Source of the DNA: Agarophyton chilense
Lineage: Eukaryota > Rhodophyta > Florideophyceae > Gracilariales > Gracilariaceae
Direction of reading: 5' to 3'
Length of the DNA stretch: 64,000 nt
Assembly: GCA_030374765.1 (NCBI GenBank)
Contig: JARGXX010000092.1
Coordinates: forward strand, 124,001 to 188,000
Part shown: positions 21,762-31,080 of the stretch, piece after piece
How positions within the stretch are numbered: the stretch's first letter is position 1
How the letters are laid out: every line of letters starts with the position of its first letter
The notes under the pieces: generated by a model
What the model was told of the DNA's origin: nothing
Database searches by the model: none
What the model saw: the letters and a program-made list of their open reading frames with translations, nothing else
Made by a program: the position numbers and the translations under genes

Positions 21762-22168
21762 GTGCTTTCCTCCACGGCGCTCGCCTTCGCGACCGGCCGC
21801 GAGCGCACCATCAACTCGGGCAGCTCGGCCCACGCCTCCAGCATTCGCTCGCGCACCGTCTCAATACGCCCCCGCTCTTCCTCCGGGCGTTTTTCCAACA
21901 TGAGCTCGCGCTGTCGTCGCAACGCCTGTAAAATCAACACCGCACGCACATTCTCCGCACCCGCTCCAAATCGCTTGCTCAACGTCGTACTGTTCCACCG
22001 TCGTGCATCCTCCTCGTGCAGCGCCATCATTTCTTCCCGCGTCTTGCGTCCAATGTAGAGCAATTGTCGTCGCGTCCACCCCGCTCCCGCCCCGCTGCTT
22101 GACGTGCTTTGCGCACGGCGCCATGATGTGGAGACTATGTGCTTTGCAGCTTGTGCGGCGCGCTTCAT
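21446..22168 (-). CDS. Probable mitochondrial protein with a neugrin/Rrg9-like helical motif
   Basis: A 240-residue protein from the ATG at 22168 (MKRAAQAAKHIVSTSWRRAQ), a basic, amphipathic N-terminus typical of mitochondrial presequences; an in-frame ATG 47 codons earlier adds nothing similar. The next block, GRKTREEMMALHEEDARRWN followed by a Thr/Leu-rich helix and RFGAGAENVRAVL, resembles the helix-turn-helix-like motif of neugrin/Rrg9 and related mitochondrial RNA or ribosome factors. This pattern suggests mitochondrial gene expression but is not decisive. A run of about 12 Asp (GTC repeat, around 21719-21757) sits in a linker before the C-terminal third. The C-terminus ends VRALESAAFRAK. 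It lies 202 bases downstream of RNase Z on the same strand. Confidence 0.6.
21719..21757. repeat. GTC/GAC trinucleotide microsatellite
   Basis: About 12 units of a trinucleotide repeat that encode poly-Asp in the minus-strand gene. Likely variable in length between strains. Confidence 0.93.
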
Positions 22169-22369
22169 TTTAGCAATCGCCGCCTGCTTGCGCGTTGCTT
22201 GATGGCTGTGAGCGATCGCACGATCGATGTGATCTTCTACGCGAGAGTGGGCACGTATATGCGTGGTTGTGGGGCCAATCCACCAAATACAATAAAAGCT
22301 GTGTTCCACTTTAAATTAACGAGACATCAAACGCATACCATCCTTCCCCAACCCCCAAAGTGAACACCG

Positions 22370-24727
22370 TCACCCTTCGCTCAACACTTTCTCCTCCCCG
22401 ACATGTTCCGCAACGCTGTCGCCCCTCCCTCTCCCTCCCCCTCCCGCCCACTCACCCCTCGCACCTTCAACCGGTAAAATATCATGCTCCATAAAGTCCT
22501 CCGCAGCAACAATCACTACATTTTCGTCACCACACGCCTGTCTCGCTTCTGTCACCAAGTAGTTTGGGTTCGCAAGATCCTCACCGTCATCACATGTCTC
22601 ATCAAAATCGTCCACCGCTGCCCTCCCGTCTTCACTCTCTCCCCCTAATCCCTCATATCTACTCGAAAAGTGCGTCAGCGCGATTTTCTTCGCTCTTATG
22701 CTCTTCCCAAACTCTCCGGCCATTCGAGCCGTACTGTGCATTGCCATACGTGCCTTCGCCCTCAACGAGTGTGAGAAAGTTGCCTCATGCACCAACAGGT
22801 TCGTGCCCATAGCAGCACCTGCAATCGCACTTGAATCGCATGTGTCCCCGAGAATCGTCGCACTTCTCAACACTGTTCTCTTTTTTGCATTTTCTTCCTT
22901 CATTTGCAACTTGTTGCACCTGTCACTGTTCCCATTCGATTCCGCCACTCCGCCTTTCCCGCCCAGAAGCGCAACATCTTCGGGTCGTACGACCATCCCG
23001 GTTTTTGACACCGTCACGGAGCGTCCACTTCTCAAAACTCTAAATTGAGGTCCATATACGCCTAACTCCCGTGCCTTGGTCATGTCGATCTCCATCTTTA
23101 TATTTACACCCTGGTCTTGCCCGAAGTTCGTTCCGTTTCTCTTTGCCGTACTTGTGCCCACCCCATCTAGCCCCGCATGCCCAATCCCATCTACCGACAC
23201 CCCATCGTCTTCTTTTGCATCAGCGCTGGGACTCCTGGCAATCACTTCTCGGAACACATAACCAAAACACGGCAAGCGATGTCGCAGTGGAGCCGCTACA
23301 ACCTCAAGACGCATCTGTTCATCTTCTTGTTTCCAAACATGCCACAACCCATCTTCGCTTGCATGAACATCCTCTACGCGCACTTCTTCGGGATGAGGAG
23401 GAGGACACTCTCGTTTCAAATCGATTCCCGACCCTTCCCGAACATTAGAACTTCCACATTCCGCAATATAAAGCTTTCCGCCCTCAGGTATTTCATCCCG
23501 TCCTCTGATGTGTGAAAAGTCCTTCTCGCGTGGAATCAGCTCAGAGATTGAGAATCGCACTCCGAGCGGATTTGTCCAGTACAGGCTTGATCTAACGAAT
23601 CCGCGCGTTCCGTATGGGCCGTATATTCGTATTATCGGCTCGGAATCTGCGTCTCCACTTTCCAACGCTAGTCGACGCCGAAACTGTGCGTATCGACCAA
23701 TGCTATCCAATAAAACTGGCAGACCGTATATGTGGTCTCCGTGAAGGTGTGTAATAAAAATGGCTCGAATCCATCGAAACCCATGTGTCATGCACCAATT
23801 ACAATCCCTCAGTTGCCAGTCAGTGTTTTCTCCGGCATCGACGAGAAACATTGACGGCTCGATATCGGTTTTGAACGCAGCCTTTGGTTGAACAATCACC
23901 GCGGTCGATGACACGTTACGCTTTCGAGTAGGAATTGCCGACGACGTGCCCAGATGTACAACTCGCCAACCTTCGGGGGGAAGCTTCAATGGTCTTCGCC
24001 GATGCTCAGAAGCCTTCGATGGATGAGGATGTTCCAACTCCGGATTCCCGCTTGAGTACGATACGCTGTGATCCAAGATATCCTCAGACGCACCATCACC
24101 GAGTATTTTGATGCTCAGAGAAGTGGGACTCTCTCCGTCACATGCCTCGGCGATAAAATATGGATCGATGATTGGAGAAGGCATCTTCAACATTTCCTCC
24201 TCTTCCTCTGTGGTGGGAACCCAATCCCCAGTTTCCTCGTCGTACCGAACCGCAGCAGCATACGTGGCCGGATTTCCGTGACGGTCCAACGGTCGTGGTA
24301 TAGGTTCGAGATCTTCTGCGGTTGCATAAGTCGGCGAACTTAAGCTTACATCTAGTTCTTGGAAATGGCGATAATACTCATCGTCGTCAGCGGACCATCC
24401 GTAGAAACCCTTAGCTTCAGAGGGTGGGGCCCCTAGATCGATATACGGGCTTGGGGGATCGTATCTAGTCATTTCAACAACAGGATCTTCGCGTGCTCCA
24501 TTGCTTGAGCTTCTCTTAATCTCGCGCCTGGATGTGTTTTTTTGCCTGGCCACATTACCATCCTCGAAACTGGAACCTTCCTCAACTCTCCTTTGATCCA
24601 TCATGAGGATATTCAATTTTGGGGTTTCCAACTGTTTTCCGACACTTGGTCGAAGGAATCGACATGGCGAGCTAAGGAGGCCTCGATGTGGTAACCATGC
24701 CACCGTTGCATGTATGAAAGCAATCAT
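22370..24727 (-). CDS. rnz: Ribonuclease Z (tRNA 3' processing), probably organellar
   Basis: A 785-residue metallo-beta-lactamase-fold endonuclease that cuts precursor tRNAs at the 3' end. Visible: HLGTSSAIPTRKRNVSS (residues 258-274, the N-terminal strand and PxxxR segment), FLVDAGE, the zinc motif HLHGDH (327-332), APLRHRLPCFGYVF, the GDT turn with HEATF, and LTHFSSRY near the C-terminus. A single catalytic domain makes it a short-form (bacterial or plastid type) enzyme despite its length. About 250 extra residues precede the domain, acidic and low in similarity. An Asp/Ser/Gly-rich insert also lies between the two halves. The first 41 residues (early Phe, several Arg, few acids) could be a plastid or mitochondrial targeting sequence; MMDQRRVEE at residue 42 is an alternative start. 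Confidence 0.93.
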   Translation of the reverse strand: MIAFIHATVAWLPHRGLLSSPCRFLRPSVGKQLETPKLNILMMDQRRVEEGSSFEDGNVARQKNTSRREIKRSSSNGAREDPVVEMTRYDPPSPYIDLGAPPSEAKGFYGWSADDDEYYRHFQELDVSLSSPTYATAEDLEPIPRPLDRHGNPATYAAAVRYDEETGDWVPTTEEEEEMLKMPSPIIDPYFIAEACDGESPTSLSIKILGDGASEDILDHSVSYSSGNPELEHPHPSKASEHRRRPLKLPPEGWRVVHLGTSSAIPTRKRNVSSTAVIVQPKAAFKTDIEPSMFLVDAGENTDWQLRDCNWCMTHGFRWIRAIFITHLHGDHIYGLPVLLDSIGRYAQFRRRLALESGDADSEPIIRIYGPYGTRGFVRSSLYWTNPLGVRFSISELIPREKDFSHIRGRDEIPEGGKLYIAECGSSNVREGSGIDLKRECPPPHPEEVRVEDVHASEDGLWHVWKQEDEQMRLEVVAAPLRHRLPCFGYVFREVIARSPSADAKEDDGVSVDGIGHAGLDGVGTSTAKRNGTNFGQDQGVNIKMEIDMTKARELGVYGPQFRVLRSGRSVTVSKTGMVVRPEDVALLGGKGGVAESNGNSDRCNKLQMKEENAKKRTVLRSATILGDTCDSSAIAGAAMGTNLLVHEATFSHSLRAKARMAMHSTARMAGEFGKSIRAKKIALTHFSSRYEGLGGESEDGRAAVDDFDETCDDGEDLANPNYLVTEARQACGDENVVIVAAEDFMEHDILPVEGARGEWAGGGGRGRGDSVAEHVGEEKVLSEG

Positions 24728-25422
24728 CTAATTCAACCGAAGCTTGACTTCAGTTTGGAATAAAGTCTGCCGATTTCAGGTTTGCTCTTCATGCGGCGAC
24801 GACAGAATTACTGTTGTAGAAATGTAATCTAGAAGCAAAGGAGCACCTTTTCTATCTGAGGGTGGCTAGTTTGGAGTGTTTCGTCTCGATGGGCAGCTTC
24901 GGAAGCCGAAACTCACATAAAGCGCACCCGTGGAAGGTGGGAAGGGGGCTTCCGACTGAAACTGGCTCGATGGGTTTGGTATGCGATTATGAACGGTAGG
25001 TGACGAAACAGGGCTTTCACTCCGACTGGACTTCACTTCACACCGCGACGCTTCTTCGAGCTCCGAACGTGATCTCCGCAATTCATTGCAGCGGAAGGCG
25101 AGGTTTTTGAAGACCTCAATTGTAATGTAGCATAATTGATGCCCCGCACAAATTATTCATCAAAACGTCCGCGGAAACCCAGGCGCGGTTTTTATTGCAA
25201 CTGTCATGGTTTTCGAGCTCCTGGAAGTCACCATTGCTACGACACGTTTAGGTTGATTTCCAACTCTTTAATTTTACCGCGTAACTGGCTAGATTATCTG
25301 CACTGCGCCGAATGAGCAGAAGAAACTGGAGACATGCGACCGTTGTTTTCTTGCCCAAGCATTATGCGCGGCTTTCTAATGGAAACTGATGCTTTCTGTT
25401 CGAAACCGATGCTACGTTACCA
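24728..25422. promoter_or_regulatory. Upstream region of RNase Z
   Basis: About 0.7 kb upstream of RNase Z with no recognisable gene; the largest frame (24866-25081, minus) is only 71 codons and has no domain. Confidence 0.35.
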
Positions 25423-26351
25423 GTGACGAAACAGTTTGAAAAAGTTGAGAATGGAGAAAGTGCGGTTGTTTTTAATCGAAGCCGATGCAACAGCGTTCTC
25501 CATCTGGCATCACATCTCAGCAACAATGGATGCTGCGTGCCCCAGCAAAAAGAGAAGATATTCATAAATAAGCGACAACGCACATTCACGGACGAAAATG
25601 ATGCGCTTAGAACGCTTAACTGTCGAACTTGGAAAGTAAGCATCATTGGAATGAATAGCAATGTGGGGCACTTTCTGCTACCTATCTTCTTCTCACTGCG
25701 TATCTTCGATCTACGCTATGAAGGGCTTAGTGAGAAAATTCTAGGGAGACGAATACAAAAATCATGGACCAGCATCCGTTTTCAACCCATTACTCCTGCC
25801 AAGTCTCTAACACCCATCCTCATTTCGCCCAACACACTTAAATTCAAAAGGCGAACGAACCTAACGCCAATGGAAATGGTCAATTACATATTGATACATA
25901 CCAGAATTTTGCCCTCCGACTTCTTGACGAAGTGGATGAACCCCCCCAAAGCGCTTTGCGTGCTCTGATACTCTGGTCGATAGTGGACCACGGCACTCAC
26001 CTCATAATCTCTCACAGAACACGCACAAGATTGTTTCCAGACGTTGAGGCAAGGGACCCCAACTTGCCAACGGTTCTTTATTGCTGCTGTAAGGCTTCGG
26101 ATTCACTGAAACTCATATGTCTGCTTGGGTTCAGGAGCGATAATGTAACAACTTTCTTGAATACTGTTTCATTCGCTTGGTTCTTCATTGATCTGACTCC
26201 TACCGAAAATTGTTTGGTGACGAAGGACATTATGCGAAACGAATATGCCTTTGGTTTCCAGAAAAGTGGAGTATCGGTGAACACCCGTCCAAGCTTGCCC
26301 TTAAGGATGAAACCCATGGCATGCGCCCTGGATCACGGTTCAGTACTGTAA
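25423..26351 (+). other. Possible unrecognised, perhaps spliced, plus-strand gene
   Basis: Two overlapping open stretches: 25423-25968 and, in another frame, 25842-26351. The second encodes about 169 residues of ordinary composition, including LRLLDEVDEPPQSALRAL followed by an ILWSIVDHGTHLII segment, which looks like structured protein. A GTAAG donor-like site at 25636 and an AAAAG acceptor-like site near 25850 would allow an intron, but I cannot prove it. The 3' end overlaps the tail of the minus-strand helical-repeat gene by about 19 bases. I recognise no family; it may equally be a decayed gene. Confidence 0.3.
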
Positions 26352-28822
26352 GAGGTTAAACCATCTTTAGAATTGTTCTGAGCATCAGGGAAAAGTTGAG
26401 ATGCCAAGCCAAGAAGAACATTAAGACTTCGGATTTCTGATTTCAAATTGTGGTTCGCTTCACTACTCTTTTTGCTCAAGAGGTCGCATAGGGTTTCCAA
26501 TATACCTAGCCTCGCTACGCGCATGGTTTCCGCGAAGTCAAGATCAGAAGCATCTGAATAACGCTGAACATTGCGGGTTCTCCCCTTAACAATCCTTATT
26601 TCACGTTCTGCAGCCATTCTCTCGTTTACTAGACCCCTTCCACCGAGGGTTAGGCTGGCGTTCCTGGAAACCTTTAGCCTCTCCAATACTTCTTCAGCCA
26701 AGGGCAAAATGCGGTCGGAAAGGGTGACTACAGTCTTTCGATCATTGTCAGAAATAGAATGACCACGTATATACGACAACGTCATTGCTGCGTGATATAA
26801 AGTCATGTTCGACAAGACTGACCAATGCGGATCTTTTCTAACAGACGACAAAACGTACAAGACGGTTTGTTCCAGTGCGTCACTCAAGTACTGCCAGTCC
26901 GCAACTGACACCGACCCATGCAGCTTAGACGAAGATCTGGCAACAAAAGCGGCTATTGCTGGCCCAACAGAGTAACCGTGTCTCTCCAACAAAGAGCCCG
27001 AGAATTTGCAAATTGATTCCATATCTTTCGACGTCATTGAAGACGGTTGTAAAATGTTGAAGGCTGAACATACTACAGATAGCGGAGCCTCTTGAGAGAT
27101 GCGTTTCAGCGCCCTTTCGTTCACTGATTTTGGATCCGAAAGGAACGGAGAAAGCGGAATAGCCCATGCAGGTGCACTTTCGCTCGAGCAAACCTTGCAA
27201 ATATCATCCTTCAATTTGTGTGGCACGAGCCCACTTTCATCACCCGCTAAGAGAGTCAAGAGTTTCTCAACCAATTCTCTTTCTTCTTCGCGGACGTCCT
27301 CTTTTCCTCCACAACCATCTGAGCTTTTGGATTCCCTCCGCTTGTTTACCATGTGCCTAGAAAGCGAGCTCAGTATCCGCAGAGTCAGTTGGTCCGGTGG
27401 GTCATCCATTGACTTCTTGTTTCCTACTTCGCCTTTCGTCGATGCCCACTGCAGAAGATGGGATAGTCTTTTCTCAGTTCCAAAATGCTCGAAATGTTTT
27501 TCAAGCATATCTGTCAGAAGAGGAATCCAGCGGTTGTCCAGATGAGGAGAGTCGATGGCGAAGGCCACCCTAAGGTACTGAAAAAGCTTAGCTATGAACT
27601 TCAATCGGCCATGATCATTTAAGGAACCGCTGTACAAGCTTTGGAGGCTTTCATGGGCGACATACGCCGTGGCAGGATTACTATCGCTTATCTGTTGAAG
27701 AAGAAAGTTTTCCATATCGAGCCGATCATCCTCTTTCGGTCGTAATCCACATGCTAGAACAATGCACTGCGCCGCAGATGCACTAATGGTGTCCAGATAT
27801 GTTTGACCGGTGGCTCGCTCTCGCAGCAAAATGAGTTCTGCATATGCCTTCCCACAAAATAGGAATAGCGACGGCACTAGGCAGTTTCTGAAAAGGGACC
27901 ATCGCCGGTCACTTAAATTAACCGGAGGTACACAATTGTTGGCTTCGAAATCAACTTCGCTGACTTCCAAACGCATAAAGTGAAGAAACGCAAGCAATAA
28001 AAAAGAGTGGACAGCTAAATCCTCAAAACAGGTTACCAGAAAGTTTTGTGTGGCTGCAACCTTATCAAGGCATTTACAGAATAATCCAATTGTCTTTGAG
28101 CTGGACTCATCATCTGGAACTTGATGTACCATGATCATAATCGAACCCAGCGTTGTGCCGATGAGAGGACATAATTGTTCTTGAATGCTGGTTAGAGTTG
28201 ACGAATCCAACACTGGGTCAAACAACAAAACGTGAGATGTGACTGCCACCAACTGCATCGCACAGGATAGCACATCAACAAATGGATCAAAACCGGAGTT
28301 ACTTCTACTCTTCAACGATAGTAGTACCTTTGAGCATTTAGCCGCGTTTAGACAATAAAACTTTGTGATCTTCACGCAACGAGCGATATCTGGTACGTCC
28401 GAGCCCCGTATTCCGTGTTGCACAGAAACTGCACGAACCAGCATCGTGAAAGCACTCCGCAAAGCGCACTCAATGACGCCAAGTCCTATTTCTGTTGAAA
28501 AAGAAGCGTCCCGGCTAACAAACGCAGCAACCAACGCTTTCCATGCCTGAGAAGTAAGAATAAACACATCCAAGACCTGAGAACGGGCATGCACCGAGCA
28601 TATGTCCAAGAGCTTCGGGATTGCCGTGGAGGAAGGGTTTTCATGCAGGTCTGAGAGAACTTTCCGAGCAGCCGCTACGGAAGATGGAGAGTCGGTATCG
28701 GGGCGAGCGGCATTTTCGACAATGCGAGCGACGATGGAGACGGCGTCAACAACGCTGACCACCTCCCTGCTCTCAAGGAACTTTTGCAAATGATGAACAT
28801 CTTCTTCACTGACAGAACTCAT
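26333..28822 (-). CDS. Large alpha-helical repeat protein, unknown
   Basis: An 829-residue protein from the ATG at 28822 (MSSVSEEDVHHLQKF); the frame opens 48 codons earlier, but that part lacks conserved character. The sequence is almost wholly helical, with Leu/Ala/Ser-rich amphipathic segments about 35-45 residues apart, as in HEAT/ARM-like solenoids. Near the middle is a run such as YLRVAFAIDSPHLDNRWIPL followed by LTDMLEKHF, which resembles scaffold proteins of DNA repair or trafficking. FIRRM/C1orf112 (DUF4487) and MMS22L-like proteins came to mind, but I see no motif that decides. No transmembrane span or targeting peptide is evident. Being one uninterrupted 2.5-kb frame in moderately AT-rich DNA makes it very likely a real gene. 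Confidence 0.75.
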   Translation of the reverse strand: MSSVSEEDVHHLQKFLESREVVSVVDAVSIVARIVENAARPDTDSPSSVAAARKVLSDLHENPSSTAIPKLLDICSVHARSQVLDVFILTSQAWKALVAAFVSRDASFSTEIGLGVIECALRSAFTMLVRAVSVQHGIRGSDVPDIARCVKITKFYCLNAAKCSKVLLSLKSRSNSGFDPFVDVLSCAMQLVAVTSHVLLFDPVLDSSTLTSIQEQLCPLIGTTLGSIMIMVHQVPDDESSSKTIGLFCKCLDKVAATQNFLVTCFEDLAVHSFLLLAFLHFMRLEVSEVDFEANNCVPPVNLSDRRWSLFRNCLVPSLFLFCGKAYAELILLRERATGQTYLDTISASAAQCIVLACGLRPKEDDRLDMENFLLQQISDSNPATAYVAHESLQSLYSGSLNDHGRLKFIAKLFQYLRVAFAIDSPHLDNRWIPLLTDMLEKHFEHFGTEKRLSHLLQWASTKGEVGNKKSMDDPPDQLTLRILSSLSRHMVNKRRESKSSDGCGGKEDVREEERELVEKLLTLLAGDESGLVPHKLKDDICKVCSSESAPAWAIPLSPFLSDPKSVNERALKRISQEAPLSVVCSAFNILQPSSMTSKDMESICKFSGSLLERHGYSVGPAIAAFVARSSSKLHGSVSVADWQYLSDALEQTVLYVLSSVRKDPHWSVLSNMTLYHAAMTLSYIRGHSISDNDRKTVVTLSDRILPLAEEVLERLKVSRNASLTLGGRGLVNERMAAEREIRIVKGRTRNVQRYSDASDLDFAETMRVARLGILETLCDLLSKKSSEANHNLKSEIRSLNVLLGLASQLFPDAQNNSKDGLTSYSTEP

Positions 28823-29284
28823 GGCTTTGTTTTGGCAGACTTCGTGAAGACATCCATGAGCTGGAAAACAGGGTTGGGTGGAGGGGAAAGTCCCGCTGAA
28901 GTCAACCGAGTACAAGGGCAGCCTGTAGCTTTTGTGCCGGGCTGAACGAACCAAAAAAGGTGCCAAAAACTTGTGACTACGTTCTCAGAAATTGTTTAAT
29001 AAGGAAGTTGCGCGTAATACTGTGTATCTCTTTCTGTTCCTTCGTAGATAGTGGTTGCTTCAGACAGGATTTCAAAGAGCACAAGTTCAGTGTGCCACGT
29101 GTGGATGCCTCAGGTCAATAATTGACAATTGTTGACGTTCGGACAAGCGTCGACACCGAATGCTGCTCCTCAGCTTTAGCCTTCGCAGGAGACTTGCCGT
29201 GGGACATGTCCTCGACGTCTTTAACGGCAAGTTGAGCGCAACACTAGCTGGTGAGATTCACTAACGCCTGTTGCTGGTTCTGGG
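28823..29284. other. Short intergenic gap
   Basis: Between the helical-repeat gene start and the end of the glycosyltransferase gene on the same strand. No gene or repeat noted; it should carry the promoter of the former. Confidence 0.35.
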
Positions 29285-30109
29285 TCATATGCTTTTCATG
29301 TACTTGGGGATCTTCTCAGCGAGGTGTATTGTGTCATGCATACAAGAAGGTCTAGAGCGGTTGTGCGATCCGCAGTGCCAGCTCGTAACTCCAACTTTCT
29401 CGTAGTGCCGGCACAAGAGACCTATGTTGTCATCGCACCTTGGATATAGCTCATTGATCACAAACTGATCCTGCAGTCCCACATCCTTCGCATGGGAGGC
29501 CCAGTCCTGGATAATCGTCGTCGTTCTATGCCCCACAGGAACTGGAAGCACAAACCAGTTGGTTCGAATCTCGTGCGGCCTATCCACGGTCCCATTCATT
29601 ATTATGAGTCCATCGTAATGAAGATATGGTGATACCCAATTCTCGAGCTCGGTAACATTTACCCGTGTATCTGCATCTGAGTATATCAAGGGTGGGGGAC
29701 CGATATTGTATCCTTTAGCCAATAATAGAACACGGCACCAATGGATAGGTAATTTTCGCCCATGTAAAGTGACCGACTCGGCTTCATAAACCCTGACGTT
29801 GTACCCGAGTCCAGCATACACGTACAAAAAATGTTTCATATAGTAGAATGATGGTGATACGCATGTGAAGATAGTTCCGCGTGGTTTCATAGCGTTGATA
29901 TCAGCCACTAATCGCACTGGACCGTCGAGTTCAGCTTTTGGTTGTGAGAACATGTCAAAACACACGAAGGGAGCAGACGCCCTCAAAGAAAAGGGCTGAA
30001 AGATTGCCACGATACCGAGCGCAAATATAATAAGCTCTTTCCTGCATCCACAGTGCTTCAGCTTCACTTCCGCGAAAGCCATCCCGATCCTGTGAAAGCT
30101 TCTTCGCAC
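29285..30109 (-). CDS. Type II membrane glycosyltransferase-like protein
   Basis: A 274-residue protein with a short basic N-terminus, one membrane segment (ELIIFALGIVAIFQPF, about residues 25-40) and a lumenal catalytic-like domain, the layout of Golgi glycosyltransferases. In the domain, PLIYSDADTRVN holds a DxD-type motif, which binds the metal and nucleotide sugar. Upstream, TCVSPSFYYMKHFLYVYAGL and a YNVRVYEAES strand fit a GT-A fold; downstream, the WASHAKDVGLQDQFVIN segment resembles the D-Q acceptor region of GMA12/MNN10-like enzymes. Sites such as NVT and NGT could be N-glycosylated. The sugar and acceptor cannot be stated. An ATG nine codons later (30082) is an alternative start. 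The length is short for the family, so it may be a minimal or partial enzyme. Confidence 0.7.
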   Translation of the reverse strand: MRRSFHRIGMAFAEVKLKHCGCRKELIIFALGIVAIFQPFSLRASAPFVCFDMFSQPKAELDGPVRLVADINAMKPRGTIFTCVSPSFYYMKHFLYVYAGLGYNVRVYEAESVTLHGRKLPIHWCRVLLLAKGYNIGPPPLIYSDADTRVNVTELENWVSPYLHYDGLIIMNGTVDRPHEIRTNWFVLPVPVGHRTTTIIQDWASHAKDVGLQDQFVINELYPRCDDNIGLLCRHYEKVGVTSWHCGSHNRSRPSCMHDTIHLAEKIPKYMKSI

Positions 30110-31080
30110 CTAGCTTCGTGACGAATATAAACTTTAGAATATCAGAGGCCAAAATTGACGCTCACAATCACTCCAAGAAGAACAATCACATAGACGCCAG
30201 AACAGAATGTATCGTAGTGTACACATCGGACAGTGGGAAATTCACTAGCGTGCGATCTTTCTCATAGTAATGAAACCGTATTAGGGTTTGAAAACATGTT
30301 CTGGGGGTACTATGTCCTACTTCTCGCCCCCTCAAATCGGTGGGGCAGTTCTCAGTAAGAGCTGTCAGTGTGAGTGCCTTGGAGGAGAGTGGACCTTTTC
30401 TCTGCTTCAGCCTGTCTCGCCTGGCCCCATATGAGCATGGTATGATGGTCATAGCATGATGGTCATGGCATGATGGTCACTGCACGTTACAGTTCGCAAC
30501 TGGACCAATATGGAAACAAAAAATTCTCTTACAGTTGCATTGTAACACCGACATCTCAATAGTACCAGTCTTCAGCAGGATAGATATGTACACATACTGT
30601 CCTTTGAAGTGGACTTCGTTGTTGGTCTGAAATATCTCATGGAAGAAGTCGTCCGAACTTGACTAGCGTTTAGAATCATACATGCCGCGTTTTGCGTTGT
30701 ACGATGGCAACTTTAACGAAGCTTTTCCCATTTTATCAGAGAAGTAAAAACCCCACACTTTCAAGTACACAGTGAAGGTCAGTACGTAGTCCTGCCTTTG
30801 TACAAAGGAAATTCTACACAGAATATCTCAACTGAATCAGGCGTAAGAACGATTCCAAACAACACGAAAGAAATCAGAGAGTCCAAACAGTCTTATAGCA
30901 CGGGGTAAGTGGAAATATCTGTGCAGCCCGTCAGGTCAGTCATCAGGTTGATGTGAATGGGATCAATTTTGTTAAAGAGTTTCTTGCACTCGGTTTGTGC
31001 CATATCTCGCAAGTCTTCCAATACCTTTCCATACATTTTTTAAATTCCACGCTTATGCTCAGCTTCTGAGAGTACCTTCC
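30110..31080. other. Intergenic region with a short tandem repeat
   Basis: No supported gene: the 88-codon minus-strand frame at 30186-30452 has no domain. The only structure noted is a 14-bp tandem repeat at 30439-30480. Confidence 0.4.
30439..30480. repeat. Three tandem 14-bp copies around TATGATGGTCAT
   Basis: Units at 30439, 30453 and 30467, each ATGATGGTCA with variable first bases. They lie about 330 bases upstream of the glycosyltransferase gene. Confidence 0.85.

Noticed and set aside
29560-29575. GGTTCGAATC, a perfect-looking tRNA B box
   Set aside because: It lies inside the glycosyltransferase coding sequence and no tRNA fold can be drawn around it.
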